From Macrophomina tecta (taxonomy: Eukaryota > Ascomycota > Dothideomycetes > Botryosphaeriales > Botryosphaeriaceae), in NCBI GenBank assembly GCA_024180945.1, contig JAKSGN010000005.1:62001-126000 (forward strand): 64,000 nt of DNA. The letters are read 5' to 3'. The position numbers and the translations under genes were made by a program. Shown piece by piece: positions 1 through 12,184 of this stretch (positions within the stretch are counted from its first letter, which is position 1; each line of letters begins with the position of its first letter). The notes below the pieces were generated by a model, which saw only the letters and a list, made by a program, of their open reading frames with translations, was not told the origin of the DNA and did no database searches.

Positions 1-269
1 TCTTTATTCTTATCTATAAGGCCCTATATCGTACGAGTAGAAGTTTTCTGCTCGGTATCCTTACTAGGTTTTATATAAATTATATAGGCCTTTTCTTCTC
101 ATCTTATTATAAGTTTTAGCACTCGGTAGCTAATAGTCTTAATATCTACGAGTACGTTATTATCCCGCTATCTTGACTTAAAGGTTCCGCTCTAGCTCTT
201 AGGCTCTAGCGCTTTCTTCTAGCTCTATTAGCTTCTTCTTGCCATTACGAGATAGCATCTATAGTATTC

Positions 270-620
270 GTTAGAAAACGTAATAGTCTCTATTCTCTAG
301 CTAATATATAGGTCGTAAGTCTTTAGCTACGGTATTCCTAGGATAATATCGTATCCGGGGATTATTATTACGTCGAGGTTAATTCGTTCTCGGTGATTAC
401 CGATGGTAAGGGGTACTTCCCCTATCTTAATTCGTATCTAGCTATTTCCGTATTTCGCTGGGGAGCCGTTTACCGTACTTAGCTAATAAGGGTAATTCTT
501 AGCTTACTAGGATAGTTAGTTCTTAACGATAAACTTAGGGTCGATAAATACGCCTTATACGCCGCTATTAATTATAGCCATCGCCTTTTTCCCGTAGAAT
601 GTAACTAGAATATGTAAAAG
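270..620 (-). pseudogene. retroviral-type aspartic protease relic of element A
   Basis: On the minus strand around 575-560 the frame reads INSGV, matching the catalytic DSG of retroelement proteases with D changed to N by a G-to-A transition. About 75 codons later (near 345-318) it reads DIILGIPWL, the conserved second signature (usual form: D.VLGMPWL). The spacing fits a Gypsy protease. The domain would have cut the Gag-Pol polyprotein. It is inactive here because of the lost Asp and the stop codons. Confidence 0.55.
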
Positions 621-1819
621 TTAATATAGGTTTAATCCGGTAGGTATAATTTCGTTTATTATATGTGTAACCTAGTTAAGGGACCTATCTAACGGCCTCT
701 CCTAGGGTTTCTATCTAGGGGAGCCATCTAGTTTTTTAATATAGGTCGTTCCGTTATTTTATAACAGATATACTCATTCTATTCGTTAACTAGGATTAAG
801 ATGTCTTTCTATTACGTCTATCTACCGTGTTTAATTAGTCGTCTCTAGTAGATCCACCCGTTTCGGACCTAATACTAGAAGGTAGGCATATTATATTTTT
901 CGTAGGGTATCTATTATAAGGTGTCTCTGTCTCTAGTTACTATGCTATACTAATAGAGGGTATAGGCTATATTACGGAGATATTATAGGTTTTATTATTA
1001 TCGTGCCCCCTATACCTTGTCCTCTAGCTAAGATGCGAGTTCGTCGGCCGTCTCGAGTAGTAATTTTTTCTAGGGGTTCTAGGTGTCGTCTTACTATACG
1101 CATACGTATATCTTTTCTTACTATACCTTGTATTGCTGCGTCCCGAGGTTAATCGTAGGGCCTAGAATCTAGGTAACCGTAGGCTCTAGGCTATTAGTAA
1201 TGCGGCGTGTCTCTCCGTATCGAGCTAGGTACTTAGTTATCCTTATAAGCATAGCTTCGTTTTGCTACTACTCGTTATCGGTCGTGCTTAACTCTAGGAT
1301 ACTATCGTATAGTTCCTTCGTGTCGCTATCGACTAGGTTCTTATTATTAGAAAAGGCTTCGATAAGCTCTTTCTCTATTCTTAGGGTCGTATTAACGTGT
1401 TATGGCTTCTTAGAGTACTAGTCTATGGCGTTCTTATCGCTCTAGTAAGTAGTATAGTTATTATTATAGTAGGCTATCTAACTAAGCCTTTAATACTTAG
1501 GGCTCTAGCTTTCTTTATATTGCTTATTAAATTCGGCGAAGGGGTTTTCTTACTTAGTAACTGTAGAGACTTCTCGGCTTTTCGGTTTTTACGTCGTGGC
1601 CGAGACTTGTTTATTCTTCTTAAGGTAGTAGTATATCTTTTCCTAAGTCTTACTATAGTAGACGTATAGTTCTTTTTTAAACCTTTATTTTTACTCTAGG
1701 ATCTATTCTTTACGTTGTTTTTCCTTATAGCCATTATTCTTTCCCCTATAGTAGTTGTTTCTTTTAGGTAGGTCGTTCCGGCGGTTAATATTATCTAGCT
1801 CTATAGCATCTCCTCCTTC

Positions 1820-2450
1820 CTAAGTATATCTAGGGCACGCTAGGCGCGAAGTATTTACTTCGTAGTTAGACTTATACTTCTCGGATTAGCGCTCGAAGAG
1901 GCAGTTATCGCATTTAATAGCTAGTTTAATAAGCTCGTCTAGGGTCTTAGGGTCGTTTTATATTATAAGTTAGTCTTTAACCCTTTTCTTAAGTCCTCGG
2001 TAGTAGTAGTCTATAAGGGCGCGGTCGGACTAGTCGTCTAGATACGCTACGGCCTTTTAGAATTCTATAGTATAGTCCGCTACTAAGGTCTTCTAGTAGA
2101 TGTTTATAACGGCTCGTCGGGCCTTATTAACCTCGTCGAGGTCTCCGAAGCTTTACTTAATCTAAGTTACGAAGTACTTATAGCTACTAAAGACTTTCTT
2201 AGTATTCTTCTTACGTACTTCTAGTTCTTTCTCTATTTAGTCTCTAAGATATAGCTTAAACTACTATATCGTAATATCGCGGAGGTAGGTAGCTGCGAAT
2301 ATTATCTTTTTATTATCGATAGGAAAGTCTCTAGAGTTAAAAAAGAAGTATAGGTTAAGTTACGAAAGAAAGGTCTAGAGCTTCTTTTAGTTACCGTAGA
2401 ATAGATCTAGCTTAGCCGTCTTCATACTTCTATTAGAAGGTTAAGTCGTT
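1820..2450 (-). pseudogene. gag relic of element A
   Basis: The minus-strand frame around 1950-1820 reads LDELIKLAIKCDN followed by LFER, a pattern typical of the Retrotrans_gag family in fungal Gypsy elements (usual form: LDELI..AI..DNRLYERR). Stops interrupt the frame throughout. The gag protein would have formed the virus-like particle. No intact zinc knuckle was recognised in this copy. The boundaries are approximate because the start codon was not identified. Confidence 0.55.
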
Positions 2451-3164
2451 GTTAATACCGGAGTATAAATAGGTACCGGGGTAGAGGTTATCGGAATAGC
2501 TTAGTTACGAAGTTCGCCTATTTATTAATAGAGCCGGGTGTTCTCGTTAGTCTACTTCTAGAGTTATCTACGTAGTTCGCCGATCTAGCCTTACATGTCT
2601 TAAATAACCTAAAAGAGGTCGGCTATAGTTGGCTATAGAAAACCGTTGTTATTTATATCGACGTTATTTATTATATTGCTTAGTTAGCGTTAAGTGTCGG
2701 GTAATACTATTTTATTATTAAGTATTCCTCTTCTCGGAACTACCTTTCCTTATAAGAATAGTAGTTAAAGTATAATGGCGGCCTCTTCTACTAGACTTTA
2801 GAATTGCCTAGTAGGTTTAGATAGCTAAAGAATTTACCTTAAAGAATAAGAGAAGGGTAAAGAATTAGAACAATAATAGTAATTACGTAATATATTAGTA
2901 CGCGGTGCGCGTTAGGCTTATTACCTCTAATAGGGTTATATTAGAACTTTAAGTTAACTACGAAGATTAAGGTACTATCTAGGAAGTATATCTATATACT
3001 ATAGAAAATATATAGCAATCTATAGATAGTAGTAGATAGTTAGCATCTTTAGTTATCTAAGTGCTATAGAGAATAGTCGTGATCTTTTATTATCTAATAG
3101 GCCCGGCGGGTCCTACGTAACTTAGGCGCTAAGGCTTATTTTCCAGAACCTAACTTCTACTCTA

Positions 3165-3513
3165 ATAAGCGGACGATATATTCGATATTCTCTTTATTTA
3201 TTTCTTATATCCGAAGCTGGTTTTCTAGATCTATACCCTTTTTCTATGGGTGTCTTTTCCCTACGGGAACTCGGTTCTACTATTCTTCCGGGTAGTCGCT
3301 ATACTACGCGGGCGTCGCTCTCGTGCGGGCTTCTATTATTATCTTGTCTAGGCCCGTACGCGTCATCTTCCCTTAAGGCCAGTTTTCCTGTACGGGCGTG
3401 CTAGTAGTACGGCTCTACCGTTCTTATAGGTTTCTAGCCCCTGTGGTGCCTTTTCCCGTGCGGGCTTTCCGCCCGTGGGGTTATAAAGCCCTTGTGCCCT
3501 AGGGTTCGTAACA
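3165..3513 (-). repeat. LTR of Gypsy relic A (5' LTR)
   Basis: Shares a diverged but clear alignment with 30502-30861 on the opposite strand. Both copies begin TGTTACGAACCC (or its RIP form TATTACGAACCCC), pass a stretch encoding ...CTTTATAACCCCACGGG, and contain several CCCGCACGGG-like palindromic words. The outer edge at 3513 is firm. The inner edge near 3165 is where the two copies stop matching and may be off by tens of bases. It is less AT-rich than the element body, so many CpA sites escaped mutation or were absent. Confidence 0.6.
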
Positions 3514-4229
3514 CCCCGCTAGAAATTCTTAGAAATTCTTATAGAAACTAGTCTCTTACCTTAACTATAAAGAACTTATTTAGGAATACTACTAATAAAA
3601 TTTTAACTACCTAAACCTAGAGTATTCTCCTACGATATAAAACTCGGAGGAGGCGTTAAGAATATCTAAAACTAGTTTACCGGTGCCTTTCGAGAAACCG
3701 CCCTATTAGAACTTACTACGTTACTACTATCTAAACTTAATAACTATACTATATATATCTTCTTAAGCTCTAGCTCCTCTAAGAATAATAAATTCTAATA
3801 TACTATTTTATATTTTTAATTATTAAGAAACTACTTCTACTACTATAAATACTCTAAATGGGCTATAGAAGTAAGAAGGGAGTTTTAAGCTATCTCTAAA
3901 GCCTATTAAGAAGTAAATAGGGCCTTAGTAGTAGCTAAATATTCTCTATAAAGGCAATCGCGCTTCTAATTAACCGAGTTTTCTATAACTATTAATAACT
4001 ACTTACTAAGAACTAAGAGAATCTATAATCTTAAACCGGGATATCCTAAATATTATAGCTACGACCCCGACGAATATACTTAGAGTAATAAGAAGATAAA
4101 GTTCCTAGCTCTTTTTCTAGTAATATCTTATACTTCTTACCCTTCTTACGGTAGTAACTATAGAAAGGTATAACGATAACTTCTAAATAAGTAATATAAG
4201 TAGCTAAATTACGGTACTTAGAGAACTTA
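3514..4229. other. AT-rich segment between elements A and B, no gene assigned
   Basis: The plus strand has a partly open frame toward its right end (about 3840-4140, with words such as LKPGYPKYYSYDPDEYT) broken by TAG/TAA. I do not recognise it. It could be a mutated host or element gene. The segment ends in ACTTA (4225-4229), the target-site copy of element B. Confidence 0.4.
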
Positions 4230-4596
4230 TATTACGCCGTTACTCTTTCTAGGGGAGGTCGGGCGTATCGTCGGGTAGCGTAGGCTTTCGGGGGGCCGTA
4301 GTAGTAGATAGGAAAGAATCACACGTAATATTAGAGTAAGAATTAATTAATAAGTTAACTATAAAGGTTCTATCTACTAGTAACGAATATAGGTTATATA
4401 TATTAATCTAGTTAGCCATTCGTTGGCCGGAGATATAGTATTATTTAGCCATTAGGCTAGCCATTAGCCGGGAATATATACTAGAGGTTACGTAGCTTAG
4501 CTAATGGGGCTCGGGGCGGCGCTAGATAATCTAGTAGTATTCTTTCTATATCGCCCCTATCGTTCCTACTATATCCCTCTTTCTTAGGTCGTAATA
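4230..4596 (-). repeat. 3' LTR of element B
   Basis: Aligned by eye with 10515-10881. Both contain the same GC-richer block (TAGGGGAGGTCGGGCGTA...) and differ mostly by C/T and G/A transitions. Preceded by ACTTA, matching the base run after the other LTR. Confidence 0.88.
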
Positions 4597-4607
4597 CTAT
4601 CCCCCCT
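4597..4607 (-). other. Polypurine tract of element B
   Basis: Minus strand reads GAGGGGGGATAG directly upstream of the 3' LTR. This is the usual plus-strand primer of LTR elements and fixes the orientation. Confidence 0.7.
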
Positions 4608-6199
4608 CTAGGCTGCTTTCGGCCTGAAAGCTTTATATTTAAGGTAGGTACTCACTACTATCCTTACGTCGTTATCGGCTAATTATAGTTTCTACTCGCA
4701 CCTAGCGTCGTTATATATTAGTTTAGTGTATCGTTACTTTCGCTTAAGGGGTATCCGCGGCTTCTTTTTACGATCGCTATACTTATCTTTAGATAGTTTA
4801 TTATAAGGCTTCTTTTTATTCCGCATATTCTAGTTATGCTAGTAAGGGGTTGTCTTCATACGAGGCGATAGCTAATTCTTTAGAATTTAAGTATTTATTT
4901 TTATAGTTTCTAAGTTAGGGCTTAGCTAACTTAGTCTAGTTCGTTATCTTAATCGAGCTTAGGAAGGTCTAGAACGTTAGCTTTAGAAGATAGAGGCCGA
5001 GATTATTCGGGATAAAGCTAAGGCTAATATAGCCGCTACTACTACGAATATAGCTACTTAGGCGGCTATAGCTATAGCATAGAACGCGACTTAGGTAGCT
5101 CGGCGCTTACGAATACGTTAGTAAAAGAAACGTTATTTACGCTTACTTCTTTAGTCTATTAATTAACGGGACGCAGATTTATTTTCTCGTAAGATGCGTC
5201 GTCTTAAAGAGAAGAAGTAGGCCGAGCGAGAGCTTATAGTTTAGAAGAGTCGTTCTTCTTATAATATACCTAAGTTAGATTCGCTTATTAAGTCCGAGGG
5301 GCCTAGGTTCTTCTTAGAGGCTCTTATAAATTAGTTTTAGGTATCTCTAACTCCTTCTCCCGGGTTTACGTTATAGGAGGATGCTCTAGGTTTAGACGGT
5401 TAGGGTTTTATTAGTAGTATTCCTAGATAAGTTCTTTATAGTTAAGATAAGAGACTAGTTTCTATAAGGGTTTCTAAGGGTCTTCGGCGGGGTTCCTTTC
5501 TTTCTATTTAATTAGGTACTTAAATTAACTATTAATCTAGTCTTTATTAAGGATTTTTTCTACTAGCTATTCTCTATCGGCGTTATCGGGGTGTATTTCA
5601 ATTTTTAGATCGGGTTTAGTGTTGCTATATATAGGTTCGAGTAAGGAGATATAGAAAACTAGATATATATCTACTTATTCTAGTAATTTAAGTTTAAAGG
5701 AAATAGATAAAAGTTTTTTCTTAATTTAGTAGGGTCTAATTTTCTTATAGTCTAATTTATCGTTCGATCATATAGTTTTAATATTTTTTTTAAGAAGCTA
5801 GACTTTATTCCCCTTCTTTAGGGGCGGCGATGCCTAGCGCCGTCTATCGTAGTATATAGCTATTTAGTATACGGTAAATTTAATATCTTAAGCTAGTTCT
5901 TAGTATAATTCGTGTAGCTAATCTACCCTAAGTATAGCTTTTTAGGCGAGTACTTCGTAGATCTAGGGTTCTCCGAAGGCGGTAGAATCGAAACTATAGT
6001 TAGCGTAGAAGGGTATAGTTTATATAGCTTTTATTAATATACTATTATATGCGTATTAGACTAGCGGTAGGAGTTCGACCTAGTTATTTTACCTATAATT
6101 TAGATAGAATCTTAGGTACTACTCTAGTATCTAGTTAGTTTATTCCGTTTATTTGTTGGTTTGCGGGTATGCCATTATTAATATCTTATATTTAGTTCC

Positions 6200-8300
6200 T
6201 AGTTTATAGACTAAGGTTTACTAGAACTTCGCTCTAAATCGTAGGTCCCGGTCCGTAATTAGTTCCTTAGATATCCTATAGTGGGCAAAAATATATTTAA
6301 GAAAGAGGTGGGTATAGCCCTCCACTCTAATTTTCTTATTATACGGGATAAAGTATACCCATTTTATTAGACGGTCGACGATAACTAGGATAGCGTTATA
6401 TTATATTTTAGTCACGGGGTCTACTAAAATTAATAGGTCGGTAATAAAGTCTATTATAACTAATTTCTAGAGTTTAGTTAGCGTTATAATAAGCTATAGC
6501 TATTTATATAGTACGTATCGTACCGCTTTATTTCTTATATATTCGTTATATTTCTTAATAACTTTTTCTACTATTTTTCTTATTTAGGAAAAATAGAAAT
6601 ATTTCGTAAGTTATTTTAAGGTTCTTATTATTCCCGGGTATCTATAAACTATAGATTCGTAGTATTTCTTAGTTAGTCGTTTACGTAGAGGTATTAGTAC
6701 GTAGATTTTTTCGCGGAATAGTATATTACCTCTATAATCTTAGACTAGGTCGGGGTTATTATATTTAGGGGTATCTATTCGTTATAGTAGTTTCTAGAAT
6801 AGCGGGTTATTATTATATTTTTTTTAGATAATTTATTTCTAAGTAGCGGTATTATCTTTTTCTTTATTTACTACTTCTTCTATAGTTTTTTTTAGTATAG
6901 GCGTAAGTTCTTTGTCTTATAGTTCCTTATTATCTTTAGGTTTTTATTTAGGTATTAGGGCTCTTAGGGGCTCGTTATCGTCGATAGGGCTTTCTAGTCT
7001 TATAATAGGTGCTAGTATTCGTTCTTTCTATAATATGTCGAGTTCTTTAATAATTTAGGGGCGGTTAGGGCCTAATATACTATTATTATTTTATCTAAGT
7101 ACTACTAGTAATAATTTCGGCTTTTCTTCTACGTAATTAGCTCTATAGCTAAGTACGTCCGCCTTACTATTTTTATTTCCTTTGCGGTAGTAAATCTTAA
7201 AGTAGAAAGAGGCGAGTTATTCTACCTATTATACTTATCTTTTATTTAATATCTTAGTAATTATAAAGTATCCTAGGTTCTTATAATCCGAATATACCGT
7301 GATTTCGTAGTTAGCTTTCTTAAGGTAATATCGCTATTTCTTAAATACTCTAATAATTGCGAGTAGTTTCTTATTATATATCTCGTAGTTAAGTTCTATA
7401 GGTAATATTTTACGGAAGTAGTACGCGATAGAGTATAATCTTTTCTTATCGTCTAGCTAGCTAAGAGTAGCGCTAATAGCGTAGTTAAATATATTAGTTT
7501 TAAGATAGAGGGGCTTATTAAGATCGAATATAATTAATATAGGGGCTTCTACGAAGGCTCTTTTAAGTTAGTTAAACGCTTTCTATTATAGTTCTTTCTA
7601 GGCAAATAAGGTATCTTTTTAGGTAAGTTAAATTAGCAGTTTAGCTATATAGAAGTATCGTTCGATAAACTACCGGTAGAAGTTAGTAAATTCTAGAAAG
7701 GCTTATACTTCTTTAACGTTCTTTAGTTCGGGCTATTTTAGGATATCTTCTATCTTTCTTAGGTCTATAACTACTTTTCCTAGTTCGATAATAAAGCTTA
7801 GAAATTTAATCTTCTAGATATAGAAGGTATATTTTTCTAGTTTAACTAAGAGGCTATACTCGAGTAGTTTCTAGAGAATCTTAGATACGTATTTCTTATA
7901 TTCTTCTAGGGTTTCCGAGTAAATTAGGATGTCGTTAAGATAAGCTATATAGAATCTATCTAGGTATTCCCGTAGGACGTAGTTAACGAGGGCTTAGAAC
8001 ATAGTAAGGGCGTTAGTAAGTCTAAAAAATATTATTAAATATTCGTATAGACCGTATTAGGTTTAAAACGTAGTTTTCTATTTATATTCTTCTTTAATTT
8101 AGATAAGGTAATATCCGTCCCGTAGGTCTAGTTTAGTAAAGAACTGTACTTGTAAGAGGCGATTCCTTAGTTCGTTAATACGAAATAGGGGGTAGTGGTC
8201 CTTAATAATAATATTATTTAAAGATCTATAATCTACGTAAAGGCGTAACTTATCTCCTAGTTTTAGTATAAAGAGAACGGGTAATCCTACTAAAGACTAA
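6200..8300 (-). pseudogene. pol relic of element B (RT, RNase H, integrase)
   Basis: Near 8150-8040 the minus frame reads FFTKLDLRDGYYLI, the Gypsy reverse-transcriptase core. Near 7400-7240 it reads YEIYNKKLLAIIRVFKK and VYSDYKNLGYF, the RNase H signature. Near 6480-6300 it reads IIDFITDLL and ILVIVDRLIKWVYF, the integrase catalytic core. The order RT-RNaseH-IN is that of Ty3/Gypsy. Stops at former Gln and Trp codons (TAG/TAA) fit RIP. It is unlikely to be expressed. Confidence 0.75.
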
Positions 8301-9399
8301 AAGAATTAGATATATTCTTTCTTTAGTAATAGGTCTAGGTATTCTTTTATCGCTTATAATTCTTTTTCTAATATTAGGTATAATAGCCTAAATTAAGGTT
8401 TAGTATCCAGTTTTAGGTTAATCTCGTAATTCTATAGTTAGTATTTTAGTAGCGCGTTTTTAATCTTTTCTCTAAAAATCTTCTTAAACCGGTAGTATTC
8501 CTTAGAAACGCTATTAAGATACTATTCGTATATTCTAGTAGAGTTATCTTCTTCTACGGGTATTAGATAGTCTAGTTCTTCTCGTTTAGTAGTACTAATC
8601 TATCGGGTTCGTTCTTTATTTATAGTAGTAGGACGGTACTATATTATTCTAATTACTTATCTCTTCTTTCGTATTCTTTCTAGCGTAGCTTTCGAGCTTA
8701 GGCTTATATAGGTAATAGGTTCGGCTATAATACGTAGTTTCTATTTTAGTTCTTTTTAATTTCGTTCTCTAGACTTAAGAATAATTTCTTCATTATTCTA
8801 GTTATATTATACTTTCTATTTCTTTTACTAAGGAATATAGAGAATAATATTATACTTAGAAATCTTAGTAACGTCTAGATAGATACGTTCTCTATAGTCT
8901 TTATATTTAAGGATTAGTTTTAGGGTTTTAATAATTATCTTTCTATCTCTAAAGGAGTTAGGTAATTTATTAACTATTCTTAGCTAATAGAATTAGTTCT
9001 TTTCTTAGGGTTTTAGGTTAGCTTTTTCTATAAATTAGTTTAAGATGTAGTTTCCTTATAATACTAAGTTAATAAGAATAAGCGCTCGTCGTCCATTAAT
9101 CTTTATTATAATAACCTAGTAGTTTTTATATTCTATAGAGTTTTCTTTATTCTTTAGTAGGTATCTTATAGTATTTTCGGTTAATGCTACTATAGTTCTA
9201 TAGGGTAGGGGGCTCGCCTACTATAGCCCTAGTTTAGTAGGTGTTTCTAGTTTTTTAGATAGTACCCGCTAATATTCTTAGCTTCTTAGTAAGTTAGGTA
9301 GGCTTTAATACTATAGGTAGACTAGTAGAGAGTATTATAATTAGAAGTTTTAGGTTATTCTTTAGTAGCCGAGGTAGTTCTTTTATTATTAGTCTGCCG

Positions 9400-10200
9400 A
9401 TTACTAGTCTACTTATCTAGATAGTTTCTACTAATATCTCTATACTTCTTATAGTAGAAGTAAAGACTCTTTTTACGTCGGCGTTATTTTTCTTCCGGCG
9501 CTAGCCGGGGGGTTCTTTATTAGTTAGTATCTAGGTCTATAGGGTCCTCTAGTAGTAGACTATTATAGGGTTAGGTAGTATTAGTAGCATTTCTAGAAAA
9601 TCTTTTCGTCTCCTGGAAGCGATTATATAGGCGTAAATTAATTTAGATTATAGTACGCACTATTTTCTAGTACGTAGTAGGTAGCTTAGTATAGGTGAAT
9701 TTATTCTTAATATAATTCTTAAGTCCCTCGTAGAGTATATATAAGACCTCATTGTCCTATTTAAGGCATAAGGCGTATAGTCGAAACTAAATAGTATAGT
9801 TAGCGGCTAATCTAGTTTATTTTAGGCGGTAGATTTAATAGGCGGTATCTTAGTAGTAATCTTTATTATTAAACGTGGCACGTAGTGCCTTAGTAAATTT
9901 TTTAAAACTATTAATAATTTCTTTAGTTTCTTTATATGGCTTAGTGCCATCCTAGTTAATCTAGTATAGTTCGAACTATTTAGCGGTATTACCCCTTAGG
10001 TAGGAGCTAGCGAATAGTACCTTTTAGATATTATCTTAAAAAGAGGTTCGATATATATAAAAGTATATTTAGATTTATTATAGAAATTTATCTAGTTGCC
10101 CTCTAGCCCTATTAAATATATCCGGGGCCTTGATTTTTAGTTTAAAGGCTAGAGGTGCGACTAGGTTTATAAATTTAGGGTTTAAGGCGGGTTCTTACAT
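9400..10200 (-). pseudogene. gag relic of element B with degenerate zinc knuckle
   Basis: Around 9480-9415 the minus frame reads LYFYYKKYRDISRNYLDK. Every Cys and the His of a CCHC knuckle (C-x2-C-x4-H-x4-C) appear replaced by Tyr or Asp at the expected spacing, which is what C-to-T or G-to-A change of TGC/CAC codons gives. The remainder of gag lies upstream (higher coordinates) toward the 5' LTR and is heavily mutated. Confidence 0.6.
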
Positions 10201-10514
10201 AACTTTCTAGTTAGTTATCGGGGTCTATATTAAATAGATAGTCGCGGGAGTTAGGTTTTAGATTAGGCGAGCTATTTATTCGGATTACTTTCGTTAGCCG
10301 AGTTCGAGGCGCTATATAGTAGCTTAAAGGTTCTAGATAAGCCCGTATAGAGCCTATATAGAATCTTAAGGTTAAGGTTAGGGCGGGGATTATTTCTTAG
10401 TTATAGGCACATCTTCCCCTTAGGGGTTATACTAGGGTAGAAAATTCTTATTATTTATAGTTAGTATTTTTTACTAGGTAATTACCTCCGGTGCCTATAG
10501 GGTAGTAGTTAAAG

Positions 10515-10881
10515 TATTACGCTGTTACTCTTTCTAGGGGAGGTCGGGCGTATTATTAGATAGCGTAGGCTTTCGGGGGGCCGTGGTAGTAGATAAGAAA
10601 GGGTCGCACGTAATATTAGAATAAGAATTAATTAATAAGTTAACTACGAAGGTCCTATCTACTAGTAACGAATATAGATTATATATATTAATCTAGTTAG
10701 CTATTCGTTAGCTGGAGGTGTAGTATTATTTAGCCATTAGGCTAGCTATTGGCCGGGAACGTATACTAGAGGTTACGTAGCTTGGCTAACGGGGCTTAGG
10801 GCGGCGCTAGATAATCCGGTAGTACCCTTTTTATATCGCTTCTATTATCTCTACTGTGTCCCTCTTTCTTGGGTCGTAATA
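10515..10881 (-). repeat. 5' LTR of element B
   Basis: Partner of 4230-4596, followed by the second ACTTA copy at 10882-10886. Starts TATTACGCTGTTACTC and ends TCGTAATA. Confidence 0.88.
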
Positions 10882-10893
10882 ACTTACGACTAG

Positions 10894-11383
10894 ATATTAC
10901 GAAATAAGGTTAGAAATAAGTAATAAAATAAATAAGAAAGAACTACTCTATACTTATAGCTTTAAACTTTTAGGCTAAAAGTCGCCTAGAGAGGGAATAG
11001 TATTATAATACTAGCTAGAGGGGATAAAAAAAGAACGGCCCTACTCTCTAAAAAAGATACTAATTCCTTAGAGCGGGAAATCCTTAGTCCAAATCACGCC
11101 CTAAAGGGTAGAAGGTAGATCTATTACCTAGCGTACTAACTATAGATTACTCGATTTACTAGATTATAGTAAGCTAGCTAGTAATTTACCGTAATCTAAC
11201 TAAATACCCTATATATATAGGCTATACTTATTTATATTAGATAGAATTCTTATAGTTAACTTATTAATTAATTCTTACTCTAATATTATGTACGACTCTT
11301 TTCTATCTACTGCTACGGCCCCCGAAAGCCTACGCTACCCGATAATACGCCCGACCTTCCCTAGAAAGAGTAATAGCGTAATA
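10894..11383 (-). repeat. Solo LTR related to the element B LTR
   Basis: The last ~165 bp (about 11215-11383) match the first half of the B LTR in reverse orientation (TTAATTAATTCTTACTCTAATATTA... to GCGTAATA). The rest is different, so this is a related subfamily. The ends are TATTAC and GTAATA, and ACTAG occurs on both sides (10889-10893 and 11384-11388). One extra A at 10894 leaves the left edge uncertain by one base. No internal element is present, so it probably arose by LTR-LTR recombination. Confidence 0.65.
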
Positions 11384-11405
11384 ACTAGTTACTAATAACC
11401 CTAGG

Positions 11406-11645
11406 TGTTAAGGCTTAACCTTAGGGTAATCGCTAAAAGATTTATTATACTATGTATAAGAAGCTAAAACTTAAGAAAAGAAAAAGAAGAAAGAAAAAAA
11501 GCGAAAAGAGAGTAGAGTCTATTTAAATATATAAATCAGGTAAAGTTATATAATATTTATACCTACATAGGTATAAGTCTATTTGTTAGTTATAGCTAAG
11601 GTTCCTCTAAGGCTTTCTTTATTACTAGGCTTCTAGACTATAATA
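11406..11645 (-). repeat. 3' LTR of element C
   Basis: Starts TGTTAAGGCTTAACC and ends CTAGACTATAATA; aligned over its full 240 bp with 17135-17374. The purine tract on the minus strand at 11646-11665 (AAAAGGGGGAAGAGGAG) abuts it. Confidence 0.85.
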
Positions 11646-12184
11646 TTACTCCTCTTCCCCCTTTTTTTTTCTTTTTAGTTTATTCTAAGTTTAATCCTTG
11701 GTTAGGACAGTCGCTTTTTATTATTTAAGGGGGTATATAAGATAAAACAGCGACTCTAATATTTAATAATAGCTATATAGTATAGTTAGAAACTTAGCTA
11801 ACTAGTAATACATGCGTTACGTGCGACCGTATTAAGATAGTAATATCTCGGAGTCGACTAGGAACCGTGTGGTTAAGTTAGCTAGTTATCGAATTAAGGG
11901 CCTATTAATTAATAGAAAGAGAGTTATCTAGCGCTAGTAAATTCCGTCTAGTAGTCTATAATACCCGACTAGGTAACCTAGTACTAGGTTACTTTAATGG
12001 GCAACTATCTTATAGAGCTAACTCTAACGGGTTACTATTCTCTATAAGTTAACGAAAAGAATTAATATTACCTAGATCGAGTCTAGCTTTAGCCGAGCTA
12101 AACCGCTTATCTTTTTTTTTCTTTTTTTTCTATATAGATATCTAGTATTATTATATTCTTAAGAGCGGTTATAGGCTTCTATAA

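Larger units (their letters stand above)
1..3513 (-). mobile_element. Ty3/Gypsy LTR retrotransposon relic A (RIP-mutated, partial)
   Basis: A minus-strand Gypsy element whose 5' LTR edge is at 3513 and whose pol continues past base 1. Reading the minus strand downward gives the LTR, a leader, a gag-like frame (about 2450-1820), then a protease-like frame (about 620-270). Reverse transcriptase and integrase would lie outside the window. Stops are nearly all TAG/TAA, as expected after RIP. The first bases of the LTR (minus strand TGTTACGAACCC) recur at 30502, which defines the family. Orientation and gag/protease identity come from conserved protein patterns; the exact internal LTR end was not resolved. 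Bases 3514-3518 (CCCCG) would be the flanking target site. Confidence 0.75.
4230..10881 (-). mobile_element. Complete Ty3/Gypsy LTR retrotransposon relic B
   Basis: A 6.65-kb element bounded by two LTRs in direct orientation (4230-4596 and 10515-10881) and flanked by a perfect 5-bp duplication ACTTA (4225-4229 and 10882-10886). The LTR ends are TATTAC...GTAATA, the RIP forms of TGTTAC...GTAACA. A purine tract on the minus strand lies directly inside the left LTR, so the coding strand is minus. From high to low coordinates: gag with zinc knuckle, RT, RNase H, integrase. All frames carry many TAG/TAA stops, so the element is dead. Confidence 0.9.

Noticed and set aside
1200..1669. Two hydrophobic plus-strand frames (73 and 90 codons)
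   Set aside because: They lie antisense to the gag-protease region of element A in TA-rich RIP DNA; the hydrophobicity reflects T-rich codons, not a membrane protein.
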